Source: Icerya purchasi
Lineage: Eukaryota > Arthropoda > Insecta > Hemiptera > Monophlebidae
NCBI GenBank assembly: GCA_039619475.1
Contig: CM077115.1
Span: 537,510,315 to 537,574,314, forward strand
Reading direction: 5' to 3'
Length of the DNA stretch: 64,000 nucleotides
Under the pieces are notes generated by a model. The model was not told where the DNA came from. It saw only the letters and a program-made list of their open reading frames with translations, and did not search any database. A program made the position numbers and the translations under genes. This document shows positions 11,161 to 24,542 of this stretch, one piece after another. Numbering within the stretch: position 1 is the first letter of the stretch; each line of letters opens with the position of its first letter.

Positions 11161-11880
11161 TGTTAGGCACGAATCCAACAGGAATGTATACATCGAATAA
11201 CTTTCAAATTTGACCACTTGAAGGCGCTATAGTTACGGCCACTGTACAGGGAGCCGCTCGTGTTTCGTTAAGGGTTAACGTCGTCCGTTAAACGGCATGG
11301 ATTTTTTCAGTCTGCAACAGGTAGTTGTATGTGTTGCATGCTAGCAGTTGATTTTTTGGTTCTTTTTTGTCGTGTAGATGTACGGAGATACGTATTGTCA
11401 ATTTCTGTTCTATTTTCATTTTTACGTTCAAACGCGTTTTCTTTAAGTGAGTGAAATTTGTGATATGCTATAAAAAATAAATTCCCTATGACTATTATAC
11501 ACGAATGTAAACATGGAAATTAACGTTTTCCTTTTAAATTTATATTGTAATTAAGTTTTAATTGTTCTACATGACTATGTTTGAAGTTAGTTTGTGCTGT
11601 TTGATATACGTTTAAACAAAAGTGCATATTTTTTTGCGATATCCGAATGTTTCAGTGCAGCGTGTAAATTGCTTGTTTTGGTAATATTCATATGCTTGTT
11701 TTGTTATTTCTTTTATTACCGCATTAGTTTTTTTTTGGGTCCGTCCGAGTTAAATATTTTAGCTTGATTATTCGATTTGATTACATCGCCTAAGAATTAT
11801 TCACTCTTAATTATTTCGGTACACTAACTCGCTCTTATCTCCCGACAAGAAACATATTAATGGAAAGCTCGATATTTGGC
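11161..11880. other. intergenic AT-rich DNA
   Basis: Contains the second copy of the 41-bp direct repeat (11445-11485). Around 11312-11330 a stretch resembles, in reverse, 63857-63876 (AGTCTGCAACAGSTAGTTG). No gene is supported. Confidence 0.5.
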
Positions 11881-12114
11881 CAAGGGCGTCGCCAGCCGAT
11901 GGGCCAGGGAGGGGCAAGATGATAGAAAAAGGATACGAGTTATAGAAAAAATAAAATTTATATCTTGTAAAGGTTTAATATTTTATTAAACAAGAATAAA
12001 ATCTTAATTAAAACATAATTTTCGTGGGTTTCTGGCAAATTATTCATGATTACGCGCCTATGAATTAGTGATGGGTTTTACAGTTCTTTTTGCGGATCAG
12101 TTCTTTCGACAATA

Positions 12115-12169
12115 ACTTAAAACATATCAGAAGTGTTCTGGAATTTTGCTCCCGAATTTTATGGTATTT
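12115..12169 (+). repeat. subterminal 55-bp repeat, left copy
   Basis: ACTTAAAACATATCAGAAGT onward (55 bases) is repeated, perfectly inverted, at 21761-21815. It lies about 50 bases inside the left end of the large hAT. Confidence 0.92.
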
Positions 12170-13330
12170 GTAGTAGCAAAATTGAGCCAGCATTACATTA
12201 AAGAAAAACCATAAATAAATTTAAAATAGTTCTAAATAATGTTTGAAATGTTGCAAAAAATATTTTTTATTCTCTATAATATAATAAAACCAAAATTGGA
12301 TTATTACTTTTAATATTTTTTTATTTTTGGGTGACTATTTTAGAAAGCGTCTAATCGCGATCTACAATGAGATTTAGAATCAAATGTTAAATTCAAATAA
12401 ATTAATAATTTTTGTAAATCACATTTTAAGTAATATAAACATTTTTAATTTTTATTTATAGGTAATAATAATATTATCTAGGTGTTATATCTAAGTACAT
12501 CTTTTTTTTATTTTTTTTTTTTTTTGTTTTTAAATATTTATTTTTATAACATATTTTTAAAACTATAGTACAAAATTCCGAAACGTTTAATATATTTTGT
12601 ATACTGTAACATTTAAAATAATTTATAATGTTTTGTCTCAAAATTTTTATAAAACGATTCAAGTAAAATTACAAATTTTAGAATTATTTTGCTTTCATAT
12701 GCTTCACAATACTTGTATCGCTGTCAGTTATATATCGGTATATTAATTGTTTATAATAAATATAGTTACATTTACAATAAACCAATAATAAAATATAGTT
12801 CAATTTTAGAACGAACATCTGCTTAGAATAATTTCATTCGGTTTTACACTATTCAAAATGGAAAAACAAAACACTGATATAATTGTATATTATTATGTAA
12901 ATATGGAATATTTCTTATTTTCCATTTATGCATAACGGAAGACCAATATTTAAATATTTAATTTATTCGCAATGAAGTGAATATTATGACAGAAAAAGTT
13001 TTTCTGAATTTATTCTAATTGCATTAACACATTAGTTAAATTAAAAATATTTTATACAAGTTGATATCAAAAATGGACTCAAGCAATTAAAGTTAAAATT
13101 TTTATTTAATCATTACTATCTATGAATTAACTAAACAATTTTCTAAATTTCTACTGTCATAGTGTATTTATTACTGTAGGTATTAATCTTAAACAATTAA
13201 GGGTTAGTAAGTTATTTTCCAATACTTCATAAAATACCTTTTCTTTAAAAAAATAATACAAGTTCCATTCTACATAAGCTCGTTTGTGGTTTGTTAACAT
13301 TACATCTTAAATAAAGACTACTATAACGAT
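12170..13330. other. AT-rich interior of the large hAT
   Basis: No gene or known repeat is recognised. A T-run lies near 12503-12525. Confidence 0.5.
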
Positions 13331-14360
13331 CAGTCATGGATTTACACCACGGACTTAAATGGGCTACAGCCCTCAGCGGCAAATTTGCATGAGATTGAAA
13401 TGTTTTTTCTTTTGAAAAATACATAAAATTTCCAAAATATTGTTACATATTATGGCGTTTTTGGTCATAGCAGGGTAGGAGAGGAATGTGATAAAATCAT
13501 TTTTTAACTTGCATTAATGTACAGAAAAGTTAAAGTAGGAATATATTGATTTAGGTAAAATTTCCAAATGATTATAGAGACAAATGACATGTAAGCAGGG
13601 GAATCGAGAAATGAATTTAAAATTAACGAAGTGTAAATCGGAACGTGCATTATTATTAGGCAAAACGCTTATAATATTAGCAGTTAAAAGAAATTCTTGA
13701 AGTGTGCACAATGGTTAGTCGGCATGATAAGAGGTCAAACAAGACTGGAAGAAAAACTGAAAATTCACAAATATAGTAGCGGTATCTCATTGATACGACA
13801 AAAGTTAAAAGATTTTTCGAAGAATTATTTATATTATTTCTTGTAGTACCAAACGATGAAAGGTGCTCAAAATAGTGTGGCACTGGGGCACTGCGGGAAG
13901 CGTGTTGGGCCCATAACCTTTTGAAACTATTCTGAATACAGAATCTGATGAATAAACACAATGAAAAGAATTAAACATTTTTTTAGATTAACCATGTCTC
14001 ACCAAAAGAGTTAAATGATCTATCTGTTTTATTTATTGAAGAACAGAATTTAAACTTTGATGATATAATAAATGAATTTGCATCTTTAAAATTGCATCGT
14101 AAAAAATGTAAACTTTAATTAACACATGAAAGAATAATGTATATATAGAATTATAATAAAATTTAAGTATGTTTTAAAAATGTGTGAAATTTTTTAATTG
14201 AAACCCTTTTTAACTTTTAATTGAAAATTAATTTTTAACTTCTATGTCCTTTCTTACTTCAGTTACTCGATTATAATTTTTATTAGTTAATTTATAAATT
14301 ATTCCAAGAACGGTAGAAATTACTGAGCCCACAGCGGTATTTGGCTATAATCCGGTCTTG
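13331..14360 (+). mobile_element. non-autonomous hAT-type element with tRNA-iMet fragment (short copy)
   Basis: This is collinear, in opposite orientation, with 61887-63463. It begins CAGTCATGGATTTACACCAC and ends near ATCCGGTCTTG. Flanks ATAACGAT (13323-13330) and ATTACAAT (14361-14368) match at 6 of 8 bases and may be a worn TSD. At 13985-14120 it keeps a piece of hAT transposase C-terminus (MSHQK, NDLSVLFIEEQNLNFDDIIN) with a frameshift. At 13872-13918 it carries an initiator tRNA-Met-like segment. It is nested in the 14-kb hAT. Confidence 0.75.
13872..13918 (+). pseudogene. initiator tRNA-Met 5'-half relic
   Basis: The anticodon-arm sequence GGGCCCATAACC (anticodon CAT at 13912-13914) and the upstream D-arm region GGGAAGCGTG match eukaryotic initiator tRNA-Met. 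The left acceptor and D-stem are degraded and the 3' half is missing, so it is not a working tRNA gene. Confidence 0.65.
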
Positions 14361-14495
14361 ATTACAATAATCTTAAGTTGTTATAAATTACAACCACAGT
14401 ATATAACATTTTGTTTTAGCCACTAATTCAACCATTTTGCTACTGGGAACCTAAATCTGAGCTTAATATAACATTTTATAACGACCTATGTAGTA

Positions 14496-16060
14496 TTATA
14501 ACAACAACAAATGAAAGAAAGTATGAAAAATAAATAAGTAAAGAATAAAACAAAACAAAAAAAGCAAGAGATTTTTTATTATAACTCTTTTTGTCGTTAA
14601 TTCTGTTAATATTTGCTCCACGATATCAACTAAATTTTTATTATTTTTCTGTATGTTAAGGTTTTTTCCATCTTGAATTTCCTTTGGTATATTTCCAATT
14701 AATTTTATTAATATTTCTTCTACTGTATTGTCTATTTCATTAATAATCACTCTAGATCATGTATGTATATCAAGTATTCTGTACGTTTTTTTATAGTTCT
14801 TAATTTTCAATCTTCACTTTCAGCTGTCAGTAATTTATCATAATAAAATTTTTGAAGTTATTATTCTTGTTCTGCAAATTAATATTGGGCGATAACACTA
14901 ATTTTAAACATTTTTTTTGCAAGTTGTTAGTTTTTGTTATTTTTACCACTTTCCAAATTTTAATGTTATTTTTAATTTTAAACATTATTAGTGTTTTAAA
15001 ATATAATTTTGTTTTTGTATATGATGCATTATTTTAATACGCATACTGTTGGAATAGTTTGTTTGGTCCGTCCATGTTGAGCTTTATTTAATATTAATAG
15101 GAGATATTTTAAATTACTAACATTTTAAAAATTTTTACAACTATATGTTTCTTTACTGTATAGATACCTTGTATTACATAGTAATATTTTAGGAATAAAT
15201 GTCCTAAATCTGCTTAATGTTTTTATGCATAGTACTTCTTTTGTTTTGATATTAATTAGTAATTTTTTGTCATGTGACCATTTACACACATTATTTAGGT
15301 CTTCTTGTAGCAAATTTTCCGCATTTTCTTTGCTAGAATGCTTAACAACCAATATAATATCATCTGCATAAGCTTCAGATTTATAGTTCCTTACATATTT
15401 ATGTAATGAATTAATATATATTAAAACTAGTATCGGTGCCAATATCACCCCTTGCTCTATTTCATAATTCATTGATTTCTTACTATATTCGTTTTCGCTT
15501 TATTAAAAATTTTCTCTCCCTTGCATAACTACTACTGAACCATTTTAAGACTTCTAATTTACACTCATTTTGCTCATATCCTGAATTAATATTTCTTGAT
15601 CCATTAAGTCAAAACTCTTGGTAAGATCTAAAAAAACTAACAAAAATTGATTACCCACTTCTAGTCCTATATTAATATACCACATAATTGTTCTTAATAG
15701 TATTATCATTGATTCTCTTTCTAAAACTTGATTATTATATACTAATTAATTTCCCTCTAAATAATTTTTCAAATATTTATTTATGTATCGCTTAATTACT
15801 TTTGCTGTAACTGATTAATGTAATTAGTCTGTAATTCTCACACTATTTTCGATTTTCACTTTGGAAAATTGGCTTTACTATATCAATTTCTAGCTTTTTG
15901 GCGGAAATATTTCTTTTTTCCAAAAGTAAATAATCATTTTTGTTTATAGTGGAATTAACATTTTTAAGTGCTTGATTGTATCTCTTATCCTTATTCCGTC
16001 AAAGACGCGCCAATTCCACCATTTCTGAATGTTAGCAATCTTCCTGACTTTATATTAAAT
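14496..16060 (-). pseudogene. LINE relic, same clade as the LINE at 53460-57988
   Basis: The minus-strand piece 15472-15125 has EQGVILAPILVLIYINSL, EAYADDIILVVKHSSKENAE and NLLQEDLNNVCKWSHDKK. It matches GQGTVLAPLLFLIYTNSV, YADDFAIVTKHKN and LLQEDLDNVTRWAHDRG of the intact ORF2. About 16060-15480 holds a worse-preserved upstream RT region (KPIFQSENR, ENYRLITLIS, VSFFRSYQEF). The 14750-14580 piece resembles the ORF2 C-terminus (VEEILIKLIGNIPKEIQ). The YADD box survives, but stops and shifts abound. It lies within the 14-kb hAT. Confidence 0.75.
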
Positions 16061-17312
16061 ATTGCTTGCAGTCATTTACATGAAAAAATATTTCACATTT
16101 AATACTTTTTATATTTTCTGCTTTTACTGCATAACATATTAGAAAAGTGATTTAATTTTGCTCACGAGTATTTTCTTCTTGCTTATGGTTACAAATATAC
16201 ACTACTTGGATTACGGCTCCCTTCATTAGAATCATAATTAATGTTAATTACTTTTCAATACTAAAATAAACTTTTCTTTATTTTTACATTGTTAAAATGT
16301 GTAGAATTTCGCTTTTTATGTTCCATGAATTATTTAGTAGTTACTAAGAACATCAGTTCTCCGCTGATTGCGGAATAAATAGAAATTGTTTCTTCCTGTA
16401 AATAAGAAATAATTGCTCTAAAAAACTTTTTAAGGAATCGCCGTTACACTGATAAAAATATGAATAAATTTTTTTAAAATAATGAATATACTATTATTCC
16501 TGCAAAGTGTTTTAACTGTAATTATATCAGATTGATTCATTTTCACCTAAACAACTGAAAATATTGACGCAGAAAACCAGTAATAAAATATAAATTTTAG
16601 TAACTGCATCTGTTCCTGAATTTTAAAATTTGAAATTATTTTGTATACTTCAATTTATTTTCTGCATTTAAGTTTGGGAAGGTATTGTATAATGGAAGCA
16701 AATAATCAAGTATCAAACAAAAGAACCAATTTTTGAAAGAAATGCCAGTTAAATAAAATGTATCGAATTTTATATTCAAGAATTACAATAAATTACATTT
16801 GCATTACACTAAATTCAAAACACGTTTAAATTTTAAAATATCAGCTATATTTTTGATGTACTTCTGTAAATTTGTAGAATACTGAAAAATGTTTAATTGT
16901 AATACACGACCATGAGGAAAAATACATTTATTTCCTTACTTTTTGAATTCTTAGAACAATTAGAAAGTTTCGTTAAAGAATCAAATGATTCTGTTACCTT
17001 CAAATAGAAAATTTCTCATTGATGTACGACGCGATTGAAATTTTTTCCCCTCAAAATAAAAATATAACAGGAAGAATGAAATTTAATAGGGAATCTTGTT
17101 TACTATTAATTGGTTTAAAATTATGAAGATACAGCCAAACTGTTAACTTATAGAAGTTGTAATTACCATAAGATATCTCTTCGTATCAATAGTTTAATCC
17201 CTTTTTGCAATTTCCAAAGAAAATATGCTGCCTGAATGCCGCAATATTATCATTTACTAATTTTTTGAAAAATTTGTATTGCAGTTTACAGTTAACTTCA
17301 ATAAAAGGCGTA
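16061..17312. other. AT-rich interior of the large hAT
   Basis: About 1.25 kb with no supported gene, RNA or repeat. Confidence 0.5.
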
Positions 17313-17320
17313 TCTACATT

Positions 17321-17617
17321 CATGGGCGTCGCCAGCGGGGGCGGGGGGCGGGGGGGCTGGAGCCTTGAAACTTTTTAATCAACTGGCCATAATGAGCATT
17401 CATAAGCGCGTAATCATGAATAATTTGCCAGAAACCCACGAAAATTATGTTTTAATTAAGATTTTATTCTTGTTTAATAAAATATTGAGCCTTTACAACT
17501 TATAAATTTTATTTTTTCTATAACTCATATCCTTTTACTATCATCTTGCCCCCCCTGGCCCATCGGCTGGCAACTTATTTTGCCCCTCCCCCGGCCAATC
17601 GGCTGGCGACGCCCTTG
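17321..17617 (+). mobile_element. hAT-type MITE, copy 4
   Basis: A 297-bp element with ends CATGGGCGTCGCCAGC and the reverse of CAAGGGCGTCGCCAGC. It is flanked by a perfect 8-bp TSD TCTACATT (17313-17320 and 17618-17625). A partly repeated C-rich end (17549-17617) suggests a small internal duplication, because the CCCC-GGCC-CATCGGCTGGC motif occurs twice. It is inserted within the 14-kb hAT. Confidence 0.95.
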
Positions 17618-17625
17618 TCTACATT

Positions 17626-20600
17626 GACGGAAGAGTTAATCTATTTGAGAAACTAGTCAAAAACTAATAAATTTTTTAGCAGAATTGAATTACTTCTCAG
17701 TATACTATTATTAAATTTTTCTTTTTTTTTTTTTGAAAATATATCTTCATAACACTTCTTTAAAGCACACATTGTACACATCAGGCGTAAATGTTAATTA
17801 CATAGGAAGCATTTGAAATAATTTCCATACATAACAATTTAAGTATAGTATTAAATTTATAAAATCGATTCAACATATTCAGAATACTTGTAATTATAAA
17901 TTAGACGAACCACAAACTTACCCTTGAGGTACTCATTTAAAGAATTTAATATTAATCATATTTGTATGTTCTACTTTTTTATAGCAGAATAGTAATATAA
18001 GCAAAGTACAACAAACAAAAAATAATAATACGGTTGTATTTGTGATAAATAATATAGAATGCAAGGAATAAAATTTATTGTGAAATTTATAAAAAATAAA
18101 TAATGATCATTTATATTAACAAGCATTGTAATTTTTATAATTTGATCCCATTCGAGAATTTTATGATCCAATTTTGAAAACCGTTCGTGAGTTACTGATT
18201 TTTATATATTTTTGTCCTTTCTGAACCATCTTATTAGGATTCCATATTATGTACGGAATCCTAAAAAATAATGGAAGTAATAATAAATTAAAACAAAACA
18301 TGAAAATTTCAGCAAGACGGCTAAAATACAAAGAATAAGAATAACTGATGAAATTATGGAGAGATATGTCCCACTATGTTCAACATAATAAGACCGATTT
18401 TATAGGGCAGATCACACGCATTTTAAATACTGCGTCATAAATTAAAAAATTCACTATTTATGCTCTATAGAGTAATTGTAACCTAATGAAAATCCTTTGG
18501 CTAGAAAAAGTCTTAGTGCTATTGCAATTAGCCCTGAACAGGGCAGTTTCAAAATAAACTTAATTCAAAAATTATTATTAATAATTAAAGACAATAATAA
18601 AAAGAAATAATAAAAATACGATCCGTGATGTTAACATAAAGCAACTTAGTTTGCAGTATCGGGACACTGGTGAACTCCATAAGACCTGAAAAAAAAAAAA
18701 AATATATAGTTGTAGTTTCTGGCCAAACATTATTTAACCTATATAGGTTCAACATCCAATTTTAAAAAAGTTATTGACTTTTAACAATGTATATCATCTA
18801 TAAATATATTTAGAACGGGATTTTTTATTAAAGAAAATAAAACTAATAAAAACAAAATTAAACAAACAAAATTCAAAATTTCAAAAACAATTATTGCGTA
18901 AAAAAATTATTTTGAAAAAATGATATAAAAATTACATTTACTACATACTACACTATACAATCATTCAGTCAATGTTTTTATGCGTCTTTAATTGACATTT
19001 ACTTCTCCACTAATCCTCAATAACTGATACTATCTTACAATTTCTATTATAATAAACATGCAATACCTTTTCGTCTTTTACTAATGTTAAATATTCAAAT
19101 TTTTTATTTTATTTCAATACCAGTAAGGAAAGAGTTTTAACATATTGTTTATTACGCAGAAACTTTACTTCATTTTTACACATTTTATGATTATTTTTAA
19201 ATTTCATGCTTCTATTTACCTTTGAAGTACTACTTTAAAAAGTTTTTAGTATGTTCATAACGTTTTACTGTATAAATATATAAATGCATAAATACCACTT
19301 ACCAACTCTACCAGAACCTTTTCTATTTGCCACACGACATTTCCGTATTTTCATTCGCAGATGATATATGTGGTTACAAATATATAATTTCTTAATTTCA
19401 TTCCTTCTGCCATAAATTGCGGAAGATGATATTTAACTGTGTTTTGATTCCATTTTGGTTTTCCACTTTAAGAATTCTAAACAATTAATAGAGTATTTAT
19501 TTATATATTTGCTTCTTTTTTAGTATGTACTTTTTAAATTAATACGAAAACATTATCTTATTACGGTATTATGGAAAAAGTGCAGTACTGTAATATTTAA
19601 CAAATAAACATTAAAGAAAAAAATTAAACTCCGAATTTATTTTTCCTGCAGTAGAAATGAACACATTTGTCACAATTAAAAAACAACCAGTAACTTTTAC
19701 TTCAATATTATTCTTAAAACTGCTCATTCAACTTTTTATTAGCTAAATTTCATTATTGGACTTAAAAGTATTTTATTATTAATTGAAACTTTTATATTGA
19801 TATTCTAAATGCAACGTTAATTTTTCTCATAATTTTTTATCCCCATAAAAATAAAACTATATATTTCGACTTTCTAGATTATTCGAACTACATTTTAATA
19901 TTCATTTATTCATTTTTTAATAGTCAATTTCATTAATAAACACACATATACATTTTTCTTAAACTGCAATCATTGCAACACATAATATATAATTTTTAAA
20001 CGTTTGGAATATATATTTCCAACCTGTTTCATATTTAAAATAATGCACTTGCATTTACGTCATGTTTCTTCCTCACATAGGTTAAATAAGCACATCTTTT
20101 ACTAAACTTTAAGCTGTATTTCCTGCATACGCCCCTTTTTGGTTTAATTCTATTGTTTATTTACTAAAAACGCAAAAGTTTATCTGTAAACGTGAAATAA
20201 AAAAATCATCTTTTAGTATCATGTCAAATTAAATTATCTATTAAACAATTCGCAGCAATAAACGTATTTAAAATTGTCATCATTTAGGCATAAAGTTAAA
20301 TATTTTTCAAAAAAAAAAGGTATCATACCTAATATAAATATATTACCTAACATAACACTTAATGTATTTTTCAAATAACTGTATATTTAAAGAATCTCAT
20401 AAATACTGCTACTACGAGTAATAGCAACATAAACAAATTAAAATATATGATTAAACGACGATTTCATTTTTGTAATTCGTAAGTAATTTATTATAAAGCT
20501 TATGTTTCACGGGCACATATTTGTAAACAAGGTTTTCTAGTTTCATATTATAAAGTATTTTTAATTAATAGATTAAGAAGTATATAAAAAATTTATTATA

Positions 20601-21530
20601 CAACTACTTAAATGTAAACATAAAACAAATTCATTGAAGGATTTATTATATTGCTAATTAAAATAGTTTACAGATACCTCTGATAATTTTCTATTGCTGT
20701 TTAATTATGGATAGTTAGAGAACTGTCATTTTTTAAAGATAACAAAAAAAACAAGTTTTCAATTCGGAAAAAACATTTCTAAATAATGCGGCTTTCTACT
20801 GTTTAATTTTTTTTCAGCAAAACGAAAATGTAGTTGCATTAAAACGCAAAAAAGAATAGTAAAGAATAAGAGACCAGACAGTTTTAAACTAGATATCATT
20901 ATTTATAGGTAAGATAATAATTATCATTTACGTTTAAATGACAGAAACGAAATATATTACTGACAGCTTCTTCTGTAAAAGTGCACTTTCAAACTTTTCC
21001 GGATAAGTTCGTAAAAATGCACCATTAAAGTTCAGTATTCAATTGAAAGAAAAAGTAAACTGACCGGTGCGTCAAAAATTTTTAAAATTACATTATTATG
21101 TGAAGTACACATATTTGGAACGACAGAAATAAGTTCACATATGATTATTTTTATTTGCTTAAATTTAACTTTAAATGAACAAATTGAAAATGAAACTAAT
21201 AACAACAAATTTATAACATAAAATTTTGATATTACCATGTTGTTTTCGTTTGTGTCGCTTCAAGTTGCTCTTTAAGTACTTTACGCCGCATTCAGGGCGC
21301 TCCATTTAATAAACAATCAACAGTAAAAAAACTTGATAAAAAAATTTACAGAATAAGAAATTGAAACTACAAAAATATCAACCCATTAAAAGTCGTAATG
21401 TAATAAAAGAAACGAAAACGGTCAAAAGAATTGACGAGCGTGCAGAAGAAAAAAATAAAATTAAATTAACAATGGAATAAATTAAAACAATAAAAACATG
21501 AATTTAATAAAACATTATTCCCGAACGCTG
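17626..21530. other. about 3.9 kb of AT-rich DNA without recognisable genes
   Basis: The longest unexplained stretch of the large hAT. Open frames are short and low-complexity. A 10-bp perfect inverted repeat, TTAGGATTCC (18234-18243) with GGAATCCTAA (18255-18264), could form a hairpin. I see no transposase motifs, RNA genes or tandem repeats. Confidence 0.55.
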
Positions 21531-21760
21531 TGACAAAAACAGAAAATGATGTAACACGCTAAAAGATCAAAATGGCGAAACAACAAGCGCTAAAATATCA
21601 AAATGGAAAATTCAAATTGGCGCGTAGATATAAATTTCTGGAAATTCTGCGAAAGTAATTTTCATTGATCGAAGAAATGATTTATGATTCCGTTGAGAAG
21701 ACAGCAATCGATTCAATAGGTAGTCAACTTCGAAGAACACTGGTTGACTACTCTGTCTAG

Positions 21761-21900
21761 AAATACCATAAAATTCGGGAGCAAAATTCCAGAACACTTC
21801 TGATATGTTTTAAGTGTTCCTGTTCTTTCGGATCAGGTCACTATAAAGAACTGATTCAAAGATCCGGATCCCAAAGAACTGATTGTTTTCGAAAATCTTT
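21761..21900 (-). repeat. internal inverted copy of the large hAT's left subterminal region
   Basis: 21761-21815 is the exact reverse complement of 12115-12169. Beyond it, to about 21900, AAAGAACTGATT occurs near-repeated, equivalent to the AGTTCTTT motifs at both outer ends. No TAGTGATG terminus follows, so the actual end has been lost or altered. Confidence 0.8.
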
Positions 21901-22259
21901 TAGATCTATATGTAAACAAATCTTACAATACTAAGCGACTTTGTAATCGTTTTTATTGTCTGTCTGGACTATATCTTCCGAACCGAATGAGATAAAAGCG
22001 TGATTTTTTGGTCAATGTACCTGCGCAGTGTCTTTGAAATTAAAAAAGAAATATATATTTTCTTTAACACGTTTTGAAATTGTTTCAAAAAACGAAAGCT
22101 TCTTTTCTAGCATGTGCCCTGTAATTAGAGTAATAGTATACGAAGAAAATGTGGCCAAATTACAGTTTGAAAAAGTGAACAAGTTACATTTCGAATAACT
22201 ATACTAAGCACTAAGCAGCTGTGTAAGAATTCAAGTATACGTTACACAGAGCTATACGC

Positions 22260-22260
<1 letters not shown>

Positions 22261-22295
<35 letters not shown>

Positions 22296-22298
22296 TTT
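22261..22298. repeat. (TTAT)n microsatellite
   Basis: A tetranucleotide tract of about 38 bases, read directly. Confidence 0.95.
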
Positions 22299-22678
22299 GA
22301 AATTTGACATGCTTCGAACAGGGGTACGAAACATGTTATCAAATAATAAGTGAAAGGTAAAAACGGATGATATATTTACAATGAAAATGAACAAAATTAT
22401 ACAGAGTTAAACAAGTGCATGTACAAAAATACCATACGAAGTAAAAAAAAATCATTTAAAAAAGGAAAATTGCACGAACTTAATAACAAGTAAAACAATA
22501 AACTAAAAAATTAAAATGAAAGTAAAATAAAAATAAAAATATATATTAACGAGTTTGACTCTGTAAGGTAAAAAAGAAAGAAGTGTTTAGTGTAAATAGT
22601 AGGAGTATATCTCTAAAATATTGCATAGCATTTTATCTATAAATTATGGTTCAAGAACATAATTTCTTTCACTCTTTT

Positions 22679-24542
22679 TCAACTTAACCTATTTCGCCGA
22701 TTTGTTAATACTTGTCCTACTTTAGAAAAAATTCGTTCACAAGGAACAGACGTAGCGATTAAGCATAGTCTTTTTTTTTACAATTTCAAAGAGCCTGGGA
22801 TACACTTTGGATCTTTCTGCCCACCATATTAGAGGATTCTCCATACGCGGTAAAAGTGGTTCATTCAAATATTTATCAAGCTCAATTATTCCAACTGCTG
22901 CAGGGATATCGCTAGCACACAAGCTTTTAACTTCATTATCAAAATCTTCCCAAATGGAATGAACACATTCTTGTGAATTTTTTGTAATGGTTATGGTTTC
23001 TGTTTTACTACTTTCATTTTTTAATTTAACTGCACAAGCCTTATATTTTAATTCTTCATACGCATTTTTATAACTATTTTCATTGAAGAAACCATACCGT
23101 TTAAACCGAGGATCTAATATAGTGTGGACTGGTTTATCAACTCATAATCCTCTATATTTTTGAAACGTTTTTCAATTTGCTCTTTGAGTTTTCCAACTAA
23201 ATTACCAACGGAAACAGGAAGAGTATTTTGTGAATATTGTGCAATTTTCTTCTTCATTATTTTAACCAATGGTATTGTTTTTGATATTGATACATTTTTT
23301 TCAGTACTTATTTCATTTGTGATCTCTAAAAATATTTTAAGAACATCAACAGATTTTTCAATAATCTTCCAGTCTTCAGGTGATAATGTTGTTCCCATAT
23401 CACTGTGTAAAATTGCTAGTGTTGAAATAATAGCGTCTTTAATTTGTAGAATTCTGTACAGCATTTCATACGTTGAATTCCACCTAGTAACAACATCTTG
23501 TTTCAGTTTAAGCTTTGGGAGAGTCATTTGTTCTTGGGTTAGGTGTAATTTTGATAATGCGAATGAACTTCTCTTGAAATATTCTACAATGTTTTTTACC
23601 TTAACTAAAACCTCCTCAATTTCTTTTATTGCTTGTTGTACAACTAGGTTCAAAGAATGTGCAAAACACGATAAATGTCGCCATTGACAAATGCGTATTG
23701 CTGATACTTCGTTAGCTGCATTATCTGTAACACAGGCCACAATCTTATTCTTAATTCCATACTTTTTTACAGTCTCCTGAAGGACACTGGCAATATTTTC
23801 TGCTGTGTGTCTGTCTTTAAAAATTGAGCAATCTAACAAAATTGATTTTATGGTTAGGGTGGAGTCAAAGTAATGAGCTGTTATTGCTATAAAATTTTCG
23901 TTATTAATAGACGTCCAGGAGTCAGTTGATATGCATACTGCCTCAGCTAAATTAATTTCAGTTCTCACTTTATCCAACTGAGACAAATATAATTGCGGGA
24001 TTAATGTATTTGATATCGTTTTTCTGGTAGGTAACGAATACCCGGGACAAAGCATTTTGACTAATTTTTTAAATTCCATATCTTCAACCAGAGATATGGG
24101 ATGATATTCTTTCACAATCATTCTAATTAACTGATTGTCAAAACTTTTAGATTTCTGCGATGAAACTGGTCGTGTTATGTAATTCTGTATCGTTGACTGG
24201 AGCCCTGGATTCACATTACAATTAGACACACTACTTGCACTAGGATTACTAGGAAGGTGTTGTAATTAAACTATCTCGAATAGTATTTTCTTCGAATTCT
24301 TCTTCCATTTCAACAATAAAGCTATCATATCTTTCGATATTTAAATTAATTGTCGGGTGTTTAGTTTTTAAATGCCTACGCAGATTACTTAATGAACCAG
24401 ACGAACAACCTATTTTAGAACCACAATAATTGCATTTACCTGTTTTATTATCATCGGATTTCATAAAATGATCCCAAAGTTTACTTTTATTACGGGGCAT
24501 TTCGAACACGAATTTATTAAATTTCAATAACAAAACGTTCAA
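22679..24542 (-). pseudogene. BED-finger hAT transposase (ZBED-like), frameshifted
   Basis: The likely start is the Met at 24500 (MPRNKSKLWDHF), because the preceding 14 codons are not typical. A BED finger follows: CNYC (residues 37-40 of the open frame) and RRHLKTKH. A frameshift near 24240 leads into 24229-23114 with the catalytic-core motifs CISTDSWTS and VTDNAANE, HLSCFAHSLNLVVQ and VVTRWNSTYEML. A second shift near 23125 leads into the ILDPRFKRYGF segment. The next block (LDKYLNEPLLPRMENPLIWW) runs to a third shift in an A-run near 22770. It closes with IATSVPCERIFSKVGQVL and NRRNRLS, stop at 22679-22681. All domains are present, about 600 residues, with only three indels, so inactivation looks fairly recent. 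It faces the right end of the 14-kb element and is probably its former transposase. Confidence 0.9.

Noticed and set aside
23160..23687. 175-codon plus-strand frame across the hAT transposase
   Set aside because: Antisense shadow; the minus strand has clear BED-hAT motifs.
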